Positions 11,212-22,800 of a stretch of 64,000 nucleotides of DNA are shown here, in pieces (the stretch's first letter is position 1; every line of letters starts with the position of its first letter). Below the pieces are notes generated by a model, which was not told the DNA's origin, made no database searches, and worked only from the letters and a program-made list of their open reading frames with translations. This DNA comes from Tridacna crocea (taxonomy: Eukaryota > Mollusca > Bivalvia > Cardiida > Cardiidae). The stretch spans positions 36,108,501 to 36,172,500 of the forward strand of contig OX031057.1 of NCBI GenBank assembly GCA_943736015.1. The letters are read 5' to 3'. The position numbers were made by a program, and so were the translations under genes.

Positions 11212-11360
11212 GTGGTATTTTGCAGCACAATTTGTGTGATGTTAGAGATTAATCACTTATCTAACGATTCATGCCCATTTTATTAGCTGTCATTGAAAAT
11301 TTTGTCACAGAGCCCTTCGAAAAGATGCAGGTAAAAACGTATTAGTTCCAGATGCTTTTA

Positions 11361-11435
11361 ATGAGAGCCGACGTGAAGGTGTATGCAAAGACCAGTAACA
11401 AAAATAGCATCGGAGCAGACACCTTTAGACTGAAG
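11361..11435 (+). CDS. Exon-like 25-codon ORF, copy B
   Basis: MRADVKVYAKTSNKNSIGAD then TFRLK, followed by GTACCC. It is the inverted partner of copy A, with about 190 bp of flanking sequence also inverted. The same length and frame as the other copies is the main reason to list it. Confidence 0.3.
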
Positions 11436-11804
11436 GTACCCTTCACCCAGCATCTTCACTAACACCCGTCTCTGTCTGTGTATTCTGTTGTCGCAATTTA
11501 TCATAGAATAAAGACTGGTTACTTTTATCATATTTTTTAGACGATTCAGCCTGTATATTAAATGACTTTTTACTAAATAAGTGCGCACAATATGACCTAA
11601 GTTGTTGATGGGCTTTAAAACGCTATTTATTCATTCCTTTTTAAATGACTTTGGGATTTCGGTAACATTTAGCTCATACTTTTGATACTTTGTCATTATT
11701 TTTTTTCAATCTTCTTAAGTTTTATCATGATAGACAAGGTTGCCATTAATCGTGGTTTTCTTCGGTACAGAGGCCGGCGTTGGTGAAGGTGCTGGGTGGA
11801 GTAC

Positions 11805-11876
11805 CTTCAGTCTGAAGGTGTCTGCTCCGATGCTATTTTTGTGACTGGTCTTCGCAAACACCTTCATATCAGCCAT
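11805..11876 (-). CDS. Exon-like 24-codon ORF, copy C
   Basis: MADMKVFAKTSHKNSIGADT then FRLK, followed by GTACTC. It is the direct duplicate of copy A in the second inverted-repeat block. Confidence 0.3.
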
Positions 11877-12518
11877 TCATTGAACCCGTATGGAAAAAAT
11901 ACGATTTTACCTGCATCTTTTAGAGAATTCTTCTCTATGCGACAGAATTTCAAATGACAGCTAATAAAATGGGCATGGATTGTTTGATAAATGATTAATC
12001 TTTACAAAAAAAAATGGTGTTAGTTAATATCCAACTCTTACCTTTGTGCAAATCTGTACTTTTCAACGTAAATAATCGTTGACCTACTTCACCAGAAATC
12101 AAAACATGGTGATCTTTTCAATGCGCATGTCTCAGCAGAAATCGCAGTATCTCTGGCACGCTACAGGATGGTTTAGTTGCGAATTTTGCTGTAAACAAAC
12201 GCACCTTGATCGAACTTGGCTGTATAGGGTTAGGGAACCAGACTGTACAAATTTCAAATTCAGTTGAGTGTGCATGCCTGACTAACGGAAGTCGCCGTGT
12301 TAGTTGTTTACAAATTACACTGGATTTATTTACATTGGGAAAAAAGGTAAATTTCTATTGATTTAATTGGTATTGCGTAGCACAGTTTGTGTGATGGTAA
12401 AGATTAATCATTTATCTAACGATCCATGCCCATTTTATAAGCTGTCATTGGAAATTATGTCGCACAGAGCCGTTCGAAAAGATGCAGGTAAAAATCATAT
12501 TTTTTCCATACGTATTTA

Positions 12519-12593
12519 ATGAAGGTTGGCCTGAAGGGGTCTGCAAAGACCAGTCACAAAAATAGCATCGGAGCAGGCACCTTCAGATTGAAG
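12519..12593 (+). CDS. Exon-like 25-codon ORF, copy D
   Basis: MKVGLKGSAKTSHKNSIGAG then TFRLK, followed by GTATGG. It is the most diverged copy at its N-terminus but still open. It faces HENMT1, whose start codon is 1.1 kb downstream. Confidence 0.3.
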
Positions 12594-13408
12594 GTATGGG
12601 TGGAGGTGAAACATAGGCACAATGACGTTTCAAAAGTAACTCTATTACATTAGATATTTCTTTAAAAGTACTACAAAACATCGTGGGCCAAATCCTCTCA
12701 ATCTAAGGACCGAATCTCTTTCAAATTGAGGGCCGAACCTTCTTGAAAACCGCTAGTCGGCTTTGGACCGAATCTTCTTGGGTCCGAATCTTCCGATATC
12801 TATAAGCGATGTCAGAATATTTTGCAAACCTTAACTCAAGTTTGACGTCTTGTTTATGGTCAGTATCCGGTCAAACAAATCTTTTTCAAGTATCTGGCAC
12901 TCGTTCGGCATAGAAACAGCCGATAGCATTCATTCTGAAAATTTTTTGTTTCTATTTGTCAACAGTAGATACTAAGCCAATGCGGGTAAAGACCGAGAGC
13001 AACCAATTGTAAAGTCTTAGTCAAGCGCCTGAATGACGTAAAAAATGATCATCAAGCGATTCTGCATTATCTCTTGCAATTTTCCTACATAAATAAGAAT
13101 ATTCCAACAAGTTTCCGTTGTTAATGATGTTATAAGTAAAGAAGGTTTGCTATACTGATCAGAAACCTGTGATGCTTTACTTGTGGAACGATTCATTGTG
13201 CCCTCTGTTTGAGTTTTCATTCCTTGTACGAAATCAAAGTCCTGGAGGTGCCAAGCAGTATGTTTTCTGGAAAATTTGCAAGAAACAGCATTTTATCCTG
13301 GGCCAATGAGTTTTAGTTCGTGCTCTTTTTTTTTCATATGTTAATATCGGATAAAAAAAATTGTCATTTGATATAGAGTTAACTAACAATATTTAGGTTA
13401 CTGGTATT

Positions 13409-13632
13409 TTAACCATTACCAAACGACAATATTTTAGACTGGTCCAAATTCAAAGCATTTGCAGACGACTAAATAAAAGTGAAAATTTGAAATTTGTTTA
13501 GTGAAGGGTAGAAAACAATATGGGAAAAGGAGAAAATGCTGGTTATAAGCATTTTTGCCTTTTTCCACAATATTTTCTAAAGGCTTCTTTTTAAGGGGCG
13601 TCAAAAGTAGGAATTGTGTGGTAATGGGTTAA
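13409..13632 (-). mobile_element. Family 1 MITE just upstream of HENMT1
   Basis: Full-length. The hairpin is imperfect in its right arm. It ends 29 bases before the HENMT1 ATG. Confidence 0.9.
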
Positions 13633-13661
13633 TTTCATTGATAGAAAAACTGTTTTGAAAC

Positions 13662-13823
13662 ATGGAAGATGATACCCAGACAGACAAAGACTTTAAGCTG
13701 ATGCCTGATGTAGAAAAATTTGCTCGTGATAAAGACCAAGGTGGACCTGTATTTGTCCCTCCACTTTATCTCCAGAGATACCTATACGTGCAGCAGAAGT
13801 TACAGAAACATCAAGTTCAAAGC
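13662..13823 (+). CDS. HENMT1: HENMT1 coding exon 1
   Basis: Residues 1-54, ending in the HEN1-typical FVPPLYLQRYLYVQQKL stretch. The ATG context is AAACATGG. Donor GTAAGA, phase 0. A family 1 MITE ends at 13632, only 29 bases upstream of the ATG. A weak acceptor-like TTGATAG at 13644 makes an upstream non-coding exon possible. Confidence 0.88.
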
Positions 13824-16800
13824 GTAAGAACAACAACAAACGCCCAGGCTAATAAGCAATTTTTTTCTTTTTATTTTGAAAATGTTTTCAAAAGTATTCA
13901 GTTTATAGTTAGCATTCATTTAAACTCTCTACCAGACAATAAAAGTTTGGACTTGTCCAATTTGAAAGCATTGGCTGACAAGAAGATAATTGCAACCTAA
14001 AAATTGAAATTTGTGTTGGAAAGGGAAGAAAACACTATAGGTAAAGGAGAAATTGCTTTTCCTAAAGTGTTTTCAAAAGGCTTCTTTGTCAGGGTTGTTA
14101 GCAGTCTGCATTGTCGATTAACTCTTTAACACACAATCCCAAGTTTTAATGACCCCCAGCCTGAGATAGAAGTCTTTAGAAAACATTATGGGAAAAGGAG
14201 AAAATGCTGGTGACCAGCATTTTCTCCTTTTCCCACAATGTTTTCTACCCTATTGGAAATGAATTTCAACTTTTCAGTCATATCAATTTTATCATCTGCA
14301 AAGGCTTTCAATTTGGACCAGCCTATAAATTTGCCGTTTGGTAAAGAGTCAAAGGGTTAACAATGTACTACAAGACAACAAATTTCAAGGTTTTTCAAAT
14401 TGATAGCATGTGCAGATAATGAATTAGATGAGGCTCATAGACATAGGATGGACTTGCTTGGAGAATTAACAAACTTTTTTGCCATATAGGAGAAAGGTCT
14501 GATAAGTAGAATAGTCTCCTTTTCTCTCAGTGTTTTTAAAAGAACACATCCTTAACCCTTTCCCAAAAGGCAAATTTTGGACCAGACCAAATTGAAAGCA
14601 CTTTGCAGATGACAAATTAGCAGTTGCTAAAAAAGATGACTTTTCTATATGATAGGGTAGAAAACATTGTGGGAAAAAGAGAAAATGCAGGTTACCAGCA
14701 TTTTCTCCTTTTCCCACAATGTTTTCAAAAGGCTTCTATTCCTGACCCGTAAAAACCACGGAATGTTTTGGAAGGGTTAAGGTAATTAAAAGGGGGTTGT
14801 GCTGTTAATTGTTAATGAAAAGACGACTTTTGGAAACTTATTTTCTTTACCTCACAATCCCGGGTTTTAACGACCCATAAGAAAAAGCCAGGTGAAAATA
14901 TCGTGGGAAAAGGAAAGAATGCTGGTAATCAGCATTTTCTCTTTTTCCCACAAGGTTGCCTAACCTCCCAAAAACAAATTCCAACTTTTGACCCACATTT
15001 ATTTTGTTAGCAGCAAATGATTTGGACAGCTCTTAAATTTTGTTTTGTGGGAAAGAGTTAACTCTTTACCACACAATACTGACTTTTAACGACCCTGAAA
15101 AATATGTCTTTTAGAAATATTGTGGGAAAGGGAGAAGATGCTGGTAACTGGAATTTTCTCCTTTTCCCACAATATTTTTTACCTTTCCCAAATTAAGTTT
15201 TAATTGATGATTCACATTTACGTTGTTGTCTGCAAATGCTTTCAATTTGGACTAGTCCAAAATTTTGTCATGTGGTAATGGGTTAAAGGACAAATGAAAG
15301 GATTAGAAAAACTTTGTAGCAAAAGGAAAATTGGTTTTTAATGATTTTGAAGACATCTTGGGGCAAAAAGGACTAACTTTGCTTGTTGTACGCAAGTAAC
15401 CCTTTTTCCACCATCTGTTCAGACACAGTTAATATTAGAAGTGTTAAAGTTGTTTTTGCATGGGAGTAGATAAGGTATTTATCTGTGGCTGTGCCACTTG
15501 TGAAAATATTACCAATGGTGTTCACTCGATGAAATAAATTTCGATCTCTAACCAAAAAAAAACCAAATATCCTCTATTTCTGTAGCAGTTGCTACACACT
15601 TTAAATCTATTTAGTCATTGCAACATTATTTATAGACAGTATTTCTGTAGCCATCGATTTAGAATTCATACTGCATTATTTATTGCAAGTCAATGCCACA
15701 TAATTTATATATCTCTAGTCATTGCCACAGACTTTATATCTCCCTAGGCACTGTTATACCATTTATGCCTCTCTAGTTATTTTAATAGAGCATTTTTTTT
15801 GTCATTCATTATCTCTACCCATAACAAGACAATTTTAGTCATTGCAAAACAATTTATACCTCTCTAGTCATTGCAACGCAGCTTGTACCTCTCTACTCAT
15901 TGCAACGCAGCTTGTACCTCTCTACTCATTGGAACGCAGCTTGTACCTCTCCAGTCATTGCGTCGCAGCTTGTACCTCTCCAGTCATTGCGGCTCAGTTT
16001 GTACCTCTCCAGTCATTGCGGCTCAGTTTGTACCTCTCCAGTCATTGCGGCGCAGTTTGTACCTCTCCAGTCATTGAGGCGCAGTTTATACCACTCTACT
16101 CATTGTAACACAATTTATACCTTTCCAGTCATTGCAACACAATTTATACCTCTTCGGTCATGGCAACACTTTTATTACCTCTCCAGTCATTGCAGCACAG
16201 TTTATTACCTCTCCAGTCATTGCAACACAGTTTATATCTGTCCAGTCATTGCAACACAGTTTGTACCTGTCCAGTCATTGCAACACATTTGTACCTGACA
16301 TGTCATTGCAACACAGTTTGTACCTCTCCAGGTCGTTGCAGCACAGTTTCTACCTCTCCAGGTCGTTGCAGCACAGTTTCTACCTCTCCGGTCGTTGCAG
16401 CACAGTTTGTACCTCTCCGGTCTTTGCAGCACAGTTTGTACCTCTCCGGGTCATTGCAGCACAGTTTGTACCTCTCCCGTCATTGCAGCACAGTTTGTAC
16501 CTCTCCGGTCATTGCAGCACAGTTTGTACCTCTACTGTTGTTGCAGCACAGTTTTTACCTCTTCGGTCTGTGCAGCACAGCTTTTACCTCTTCAGTCATT
16601 GCAACACAGTTTGTATGCCGCCGGTCATTGCAAAAAAATTTATACCTCTCCTGTCATTGCAACACAGTTTGTATCTCGCTGGTCTTTGCAACACAGGTTT
16701 TACCTCTCCAATCATTGCAACACAGTTTTTTACCTCTCCGGTCATTGCAACACAATTTATACTCCTCTAGTCATTGCAACACATTTTGTACCTCTCTAGT

Positions 16801-19800
16801 CATTGCAACACAATTTACACCTCTCTAGTCATTGCAACACAGTTTTTACCTCTCTGGTTATTGCAACACAGTTTTTATCTGTCTGGTCATTGCAACACAG
16901 TCTGTACTTCTCCAGTCATTGCAACACAGTTTGTAGATCTCCAGACATTGCAACACAGTTTTTACCTCTTTAGTCATTGCAACACAATTTATACCTCTCT
17001 AGTCATAGCAACACAGTCTGTACCTCTCTGGTTATTGCAACACAGTCTGTACCTCTGGTCATTGCATCTCAGTTTGTACCTCTCTGGTCATTGCAACACA
17101 GTTTGTACCTCTCAGGTCATTGCAACACATTTTGTACCTCACTGGTCATTGCAACACAGTTTGTACCTCTGGTCATTGCATCACAATTTGTACCTCTTTA
17201 GTCATTGCAACAAAATTTGTACCTCTCTAGTCATTGCAACACAGTTTTTACCTCTCTGGTCATTGCTTCACTGTTTTTACCTCTTTGGTCATTGCAACAC
17301 AGTTTGTATCACTCTGGTCATTGCAACACAGTTTGTCCTTCTCTAGTCATTGCAACACATTTTGTACCTCTCTAGTCATTGCAACACAATCTATACCTCT
17401 CTAGTCATTGCAACACAGTTTGTACCTCTCCGGTTATTGCAACACAGTTTTTTACCTCTCCGGTCATTGCAACACAATTTATACTCCTCTAGTCATTGCA
17501 ACACTTTTTGTACCTCTCTAGTCATTGCAACACAATTTATACCTCTCTAGTCATTGCAACAAAGTTTTTACCTCTCCGGTTATTGCAACACAGTTTTTAT
17601 CTGTCTGGTCATTGCAACACAATTTATACTCCTTTAGTCATTGCCACACATTTTGTACCTCTCTAGTCATTGCAACACAGTTTTTACCTCTCCGGTTATT
17701 GCAACACAGTTTTTATCTGTCTGGTCATTGCAACACAGTCTGTACTTCTCCAGTCATTGCAACACAGTTTGTAGATCTCCAGTCATTGCAACACAGTTTT
17801 TACCTCTTTAGTCATTGCAACACAATTTATACGGCTCTAGTCATTGCAACACAGTCTGTACCTCTCTGGTTATTGCAACACAGTTTGTACCTCTGGTCAT
17901 TGCATCTCAGTTTGTACCTCTCTGGTCATTGCAACACAGTTTGTACCTCTCTGGTCATTGCAACACAGTTTGTACCTCTGGTCATTGCATCACAATTTGT
18001 ACCTTTTTAGTCATTGCAACACAGTTTGTACCTCTGGTCATTGCATCTCAGTTTGTACCTCTCTGGTCATTGCATCTCAGTTTGTACCTCTCTGGTCATT
18101 GCAACACAGTTTGTACCTTTCTGGTCATTGCAACACAGTTTGTACCTCTTTAGTCATTGCAACACAGTTTTTACCTCTGGTCATTGCATCACAGTTTGTA
18201 CCTCTCTAGTCATTGCAATACAGTTTGTACCTCTGGTCATTTCATCTCAGTTTGTACCTCTCTAGTCATTGCAATACAGTTTGTACCTCTCTAGTCGTTG
18301 CAACACAGTTTGTACCTCTGGTCATTGCAACACAGTTTGTACCTCTCTGGTCAGTGCATCTCAGTTTGTACCTCTCTGGTCGTTGCAACACAGTTTGTAC
18401 CTCTGGTCGTTGCAACACAGTTTGTACCTCTCTTGTCATTGCATCACAGTTTTTACCTCTCTGGTCATTGCAACACAGTTTGTACCTCTTGAGTCATTGC
18501 AACACCGTTTGTACCTCTCTGGTCATTGCATCTCAGTTTGTACCTCTGGTCATTGCATCTCAGTTTGTTCCTCTCTGGTCAGTGCATCTCAGTTTGTACC
18601 TCTTGAGTCATTGCAACACAGTTTGTACCTCTTGAGTCATTGCAACACAGTTTGTGCCTCTCTGGTCATTGCATCACAGTTTTTACCTCTCTGGTCGTTG
18701 CAACACAGTTTGTACCTCTTGAGTCATTGCAACACCGTTTGTACTTCTCTGGTCATAGCATCTCAGTTTGTACCTCTATGGTCAGTGCATCTCAAAGCTG
18801 AAAATGTTTTTGCATTTTTTTTGTGTGGGAAAGCAGTCAGCTTCTTTGTGTCACTACTGGTAATATACACTCCAGGAAAGCAATTTGTTTGTGCTAATCA
18901 CAGTGATATTGATGCAGTAATACTGAAAAAGCAATTCAACAGATCGCAAATAGTTGTTAACTTTGTACAAAATAGCAAAACATTTAACTTGTCAAAATTA
19001 AAAACATCTGATGGCCAACTATAAAAGGTACTGAAATTTGCATCTCAGTTTGTACCTCTTGAGTCATTGCAACACAGTTTGTACCTCTCTGGTCATTGCA
19101 TCTCAGTTTGTACCTCTGGTCATTGCATCTCAGTTTGTACCTCTCTAGTCATTGCAACACAGTTTGTACCTCGGGTCATTGCATCTCAGTTTGTACCTCT
19201 CTAGTCATTGCAACACAGTTTGTACCTCGGGTCTTTGCAACACAGTTTGTACCTCTCTAGTCATTGCAATACAGTTTGTACCTCTCTGGTCATTGCATCT
19301 CAGTTTGTACCTCTCTAGTCATTGCAACACAATTTGTACCTCTGGTCATTGCATCTCAGTTTGTACCTCTTTAGTCATTGCAACACAGTTTGTACCTCTC
19401 TGGTCATTGCAACACAGTTTTGTGCCTCTGGTCATTGCAATACAATTTATACCTCTCTAGCCATCGCAACACAGTTTGTACCTCTCTTGTCATTTTAACA
19501 CAGTTTATACCTCTCTGGTCATGGCTACACAAATTGTTCCTTTATAGTCATTGCAACACAAATTTTACCTCTGCAGTCATTGCAACACAAATTGTTCCTT
19601 TCTAGTCATTGCAACACATATTATACCTCTGCAGTCATCGCAACACAAATTGTTTCTTTCTACTCATTGCAACACAAATTATACCTCTGCAGTCAGTGCA
19701 ACACAATTTAGCCTCTCTTATGGTTAACACATATTTTGTACCTCTCTTATCATTGCTTTATAACTTATTTCACTTTAGTTAATGCAACACTTTGTAGGTC

Positions 19801-22800
19801 AAGTCATTGGAACACAATTTATGTCTTTCTAGTCATTGCAACATAATTTATGTATTTGAGTTAATGCAAGAGAAATTATACATCTCTGGTCATTGCAACT
19901 TAATTTGTAATTCTCTAGTATTCTCAAAATTTGTACATAGGTGCTGTATTCTAGTCATTACAACACAGTTTATACCTCTTTAATCATTGCAACATTATTT
20001 ATACCCCCACAGTCAAGGCAACATGTTTTATTCCTCTATAGTCATTTCAACACAGTTTCTACCTCTCTAGTCATTGGTATAGAACTTATATCTGTTTAGT
20101 CATTGCATAACTGTATATTACAGTACAAAAGTATACCTCTCTAGTCATTGCATAACTGTATATTACGGTTAAAAAAATATACCTCTCTGGTCATTGCATA
20201 ACTGTATATTACGGTTAAATAAATAAACCTCTCTGGTCATTGCATAACAGTATATTACGGTACAAAAAATAAACCTCTCTGGTCATTGCATTACAGTAAT
20301 TACGGTACAAAAAATATACCTCTCTGGTCATTGCATTACAGTATATTACAGTACAAAAAATATGCCTCTCTGGTCATTGCATAATATACCTCTCTAGTCA
20401 TTGAATTACAGTGTATTACAGAATAAAAATACACCTCTCTAGTCATTGCATTACAGTTTATTACAGTACAAAAAATATATCTCTCTAGTCATTGTAACAG
20501 AAATTATAACCCTTTGGTCATTGCAACATAATTTGTGCCTTTGTAGTCCTTGCTGCATCATTTATACCTCTCTTGTCTTTGCTGCATGATTTACATCTCT
20601 CTTGTCATTGCCACAAAATTTATATCTCTTGAGTAATTGCAGCAGAATTTATTCCTTTTAACCCTTTAAACACAATCCCTCTTTTTTACGACTCAGAAGA
20701 AGGAGCCTTCTGAAAAACATTTTGGGAAAAGGAGAAAATGCTAGTAACCAGCATTTTCTCCTTTTCCCACACTGTTTTCTATCCTTCTCTTATCAATTTT
20801 CAATTGTTGAGACACATTTATTTTGTTGCCTGCAATCACTTTCAATTTGGACAAGTCTAAAATTTTGTCGCTTGGTAAAGAGTTAAAGCTGAAAATGTTT
20901 TTGCATTTTTTTTGTGTGGGAAAGCAGTCAGCTTCTTTGTGTCACTACTGGTAATATACACTCCAGGAAAGCAATTTGTTTGTGCTAATCACAGTGATAT
21001 TGATGCAGTAATACTGAAAAAGCAATTCAACAGATCGCAAATAGTTGTTAACTTTGTACAAAATAGCAAAACTTTTAACTTGTCAAAATTAAAAACATCT
21101 GATGGCCAACTATAAAAGGTACTGAAATTTGCTTTTTTAAGGTTAAAAAGCAATTTGTGGAAAAAGGGACTGTGCAAGCATTTTCTCCCTTTTCTGCAAT
21201 GTTTTTAGAAATCTTCATCTGTAGCATCGCTGAATTTCAGGATTGCTTGATAATGAGTTAACTAGATTTATTTTATATCTTATAGGTGATTGATTTTGGT
21301 AGTGCAGAGTGCAAAATTTCAAAATTCTTGATCAGAATTCCCTCTGTTGAGAAAATCGCTCTAGTCGACATAGATGGACCCTTGCTAGAAAGCAACAAAT
21401 ATATAATCCAGCCACAGGTCAGTGACTATATAAAATGTAGGAACAACAGTCTAACAGTGAAGATCTATGAGGGAAGTGTTACCAACTTAGATGAAGGTAT
21501 CTGTGATTATGAGGCTGTCAGTTTGGTAGAAATGTAAGTAAACCTACACAGATTCTAATCCTTGGTCAAATACACTGTAGTTCTTCCATTGTATGGCACA
21601 AAAGAAAAAGGCCTTTGTTACTGTTGTTAGGTAAGGAGAATATGCTGGTGACCAGCATTTTCTCCTTTTCCCACAGTTTTAAATTCTTTTAACTCTACCA
21701 AACGACCAAATTTTAGACTAGTCCAAATTGTAAGCATTAATTTTGCAGATGACTAAACAAAGGTGACTCAAAATATGAAACTTGACTTGAGAAAAGAAGA
21801 AAACATTTTTGGGAAAAGGAGAAAATGCCGGTTACCAGCATTTTCTCCTTTTCCCATAATGTTTTCAGAAGGCCATAGGGAAAATGCTGGTTTTCAAAAA
21901 GGCTTCTGTCTCGGGGTCATAAAATCCTGGGTTTGTTTGGTAAAAGGTTAAAACCCCTAAATCATTAAAAATAGATATCATGTAACATTGACATTATTGT
22001 AAAGGCTTATCAGCTAATCTCGGCAGTTTCTTTCTTTGTCTTTTGATATGAGAGTAAAGGGCTGTAGACTCGCTAACTCATCGGTTAAAATCTTATAACA
22101 TTGACGTTTTTGTAAAGGCTATTTGGTCATTCTTGGTAGCTTCCGTCTTTTAACGCATTACCACACAATCCCTACTTTTGACGCCCCTGAGAAAGAAGTC
22201 TTTAGATAACATTGTGGGAAAAGGAGAAAATGCTGGTAACCAGCATTTTGTCCTTTTCCCACAATGTTTTCTACCCTTCACCAAACAAATTTCAAATTTT
22301 CGGTCACTTTTGTTTTGTCATCTGCAAATGCTTTTGATATAGACAAACCTAAAATTTTTTGTTTGGTAATAAGTTAATATGAAAGTAGGGAGCTATAGAT
22401 TCTTTCTTTTTTTTAGTATCAGTTTTCTTTTGTAGAATAGAACATCTGTACCCTGAGACACTGGAAGCAGCCTGTGAAATGATTTTTGGTGGTCTCAGAC
22501 CTAAGATTGTAGTGGTGACCACACCTAATGCAGATTACAATGAGCTCTTTCCCAACTTTACTGGATTTAGACACTGGGACCACAAGTTTGAATGGACGCA
22601 ACAGGAATTTAAAGACTGGTATATCTCTCCTGTACAACTTAACCTTTTATCACACAGCCTCTAGTTTTAATGACTGAAAAAGAAGCCTTTTGAAATTATT
22701 GTGGGAAAAGAAGAAAATGCTGGTAACCAGCATTTTCTCCTTTTCCCACAATATTTTCTACTCTTTGCAAAAACAATTTCAATTTTTAAGTCACATCTAT

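Larger units (their letters stand above)
10507..12600. repeat. Duplicated inverted-repeat block between PIP5KL1 and HENMT1
   Basis: Two head-to-head inverted repeats (arms 10507-10720 with 11225-11445, and 11795-12010 with 12385-12600), arranged as a tandem duplication. The spacers also match in part (10780-10880 with 12040-12155, 10905-10985 with 12290-12365). The first spacer carries a family 1 MITE at 10983-11211 that the second lacks, so the MITE arrived after the duplication. Each arm contains one exon-like ORF. Confidence 0.75.
15610..20657. repeat. Minisatellite array, 29-bp unit, in HENMT1 intron 1
   Basis: About 5 kb of tandem copies of a unit containing TCATTGCAACACAGTTT and TACCTCTC. 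The predominant period is 29 bp, with a 27-bp variant containing GCATCTCAG in the 17-19.4 kb part. The first and last few hundred bases are degenerate. A single-copy segment interrupts it at 18794-19041. Long ORFs in it are a by-product of a stop-poor unit and are not listed as genes. Confidence 0.97.

Noticed and set aside
15842-18635. Overlapping open frames of 60-250 codons with repeats such as LYLSSHCN
   Set aside because: They are translations of the 29-bp minisatellite, which contains few stops in several frames. The unit is not a multiple of three, and no start or splice context supports coding.
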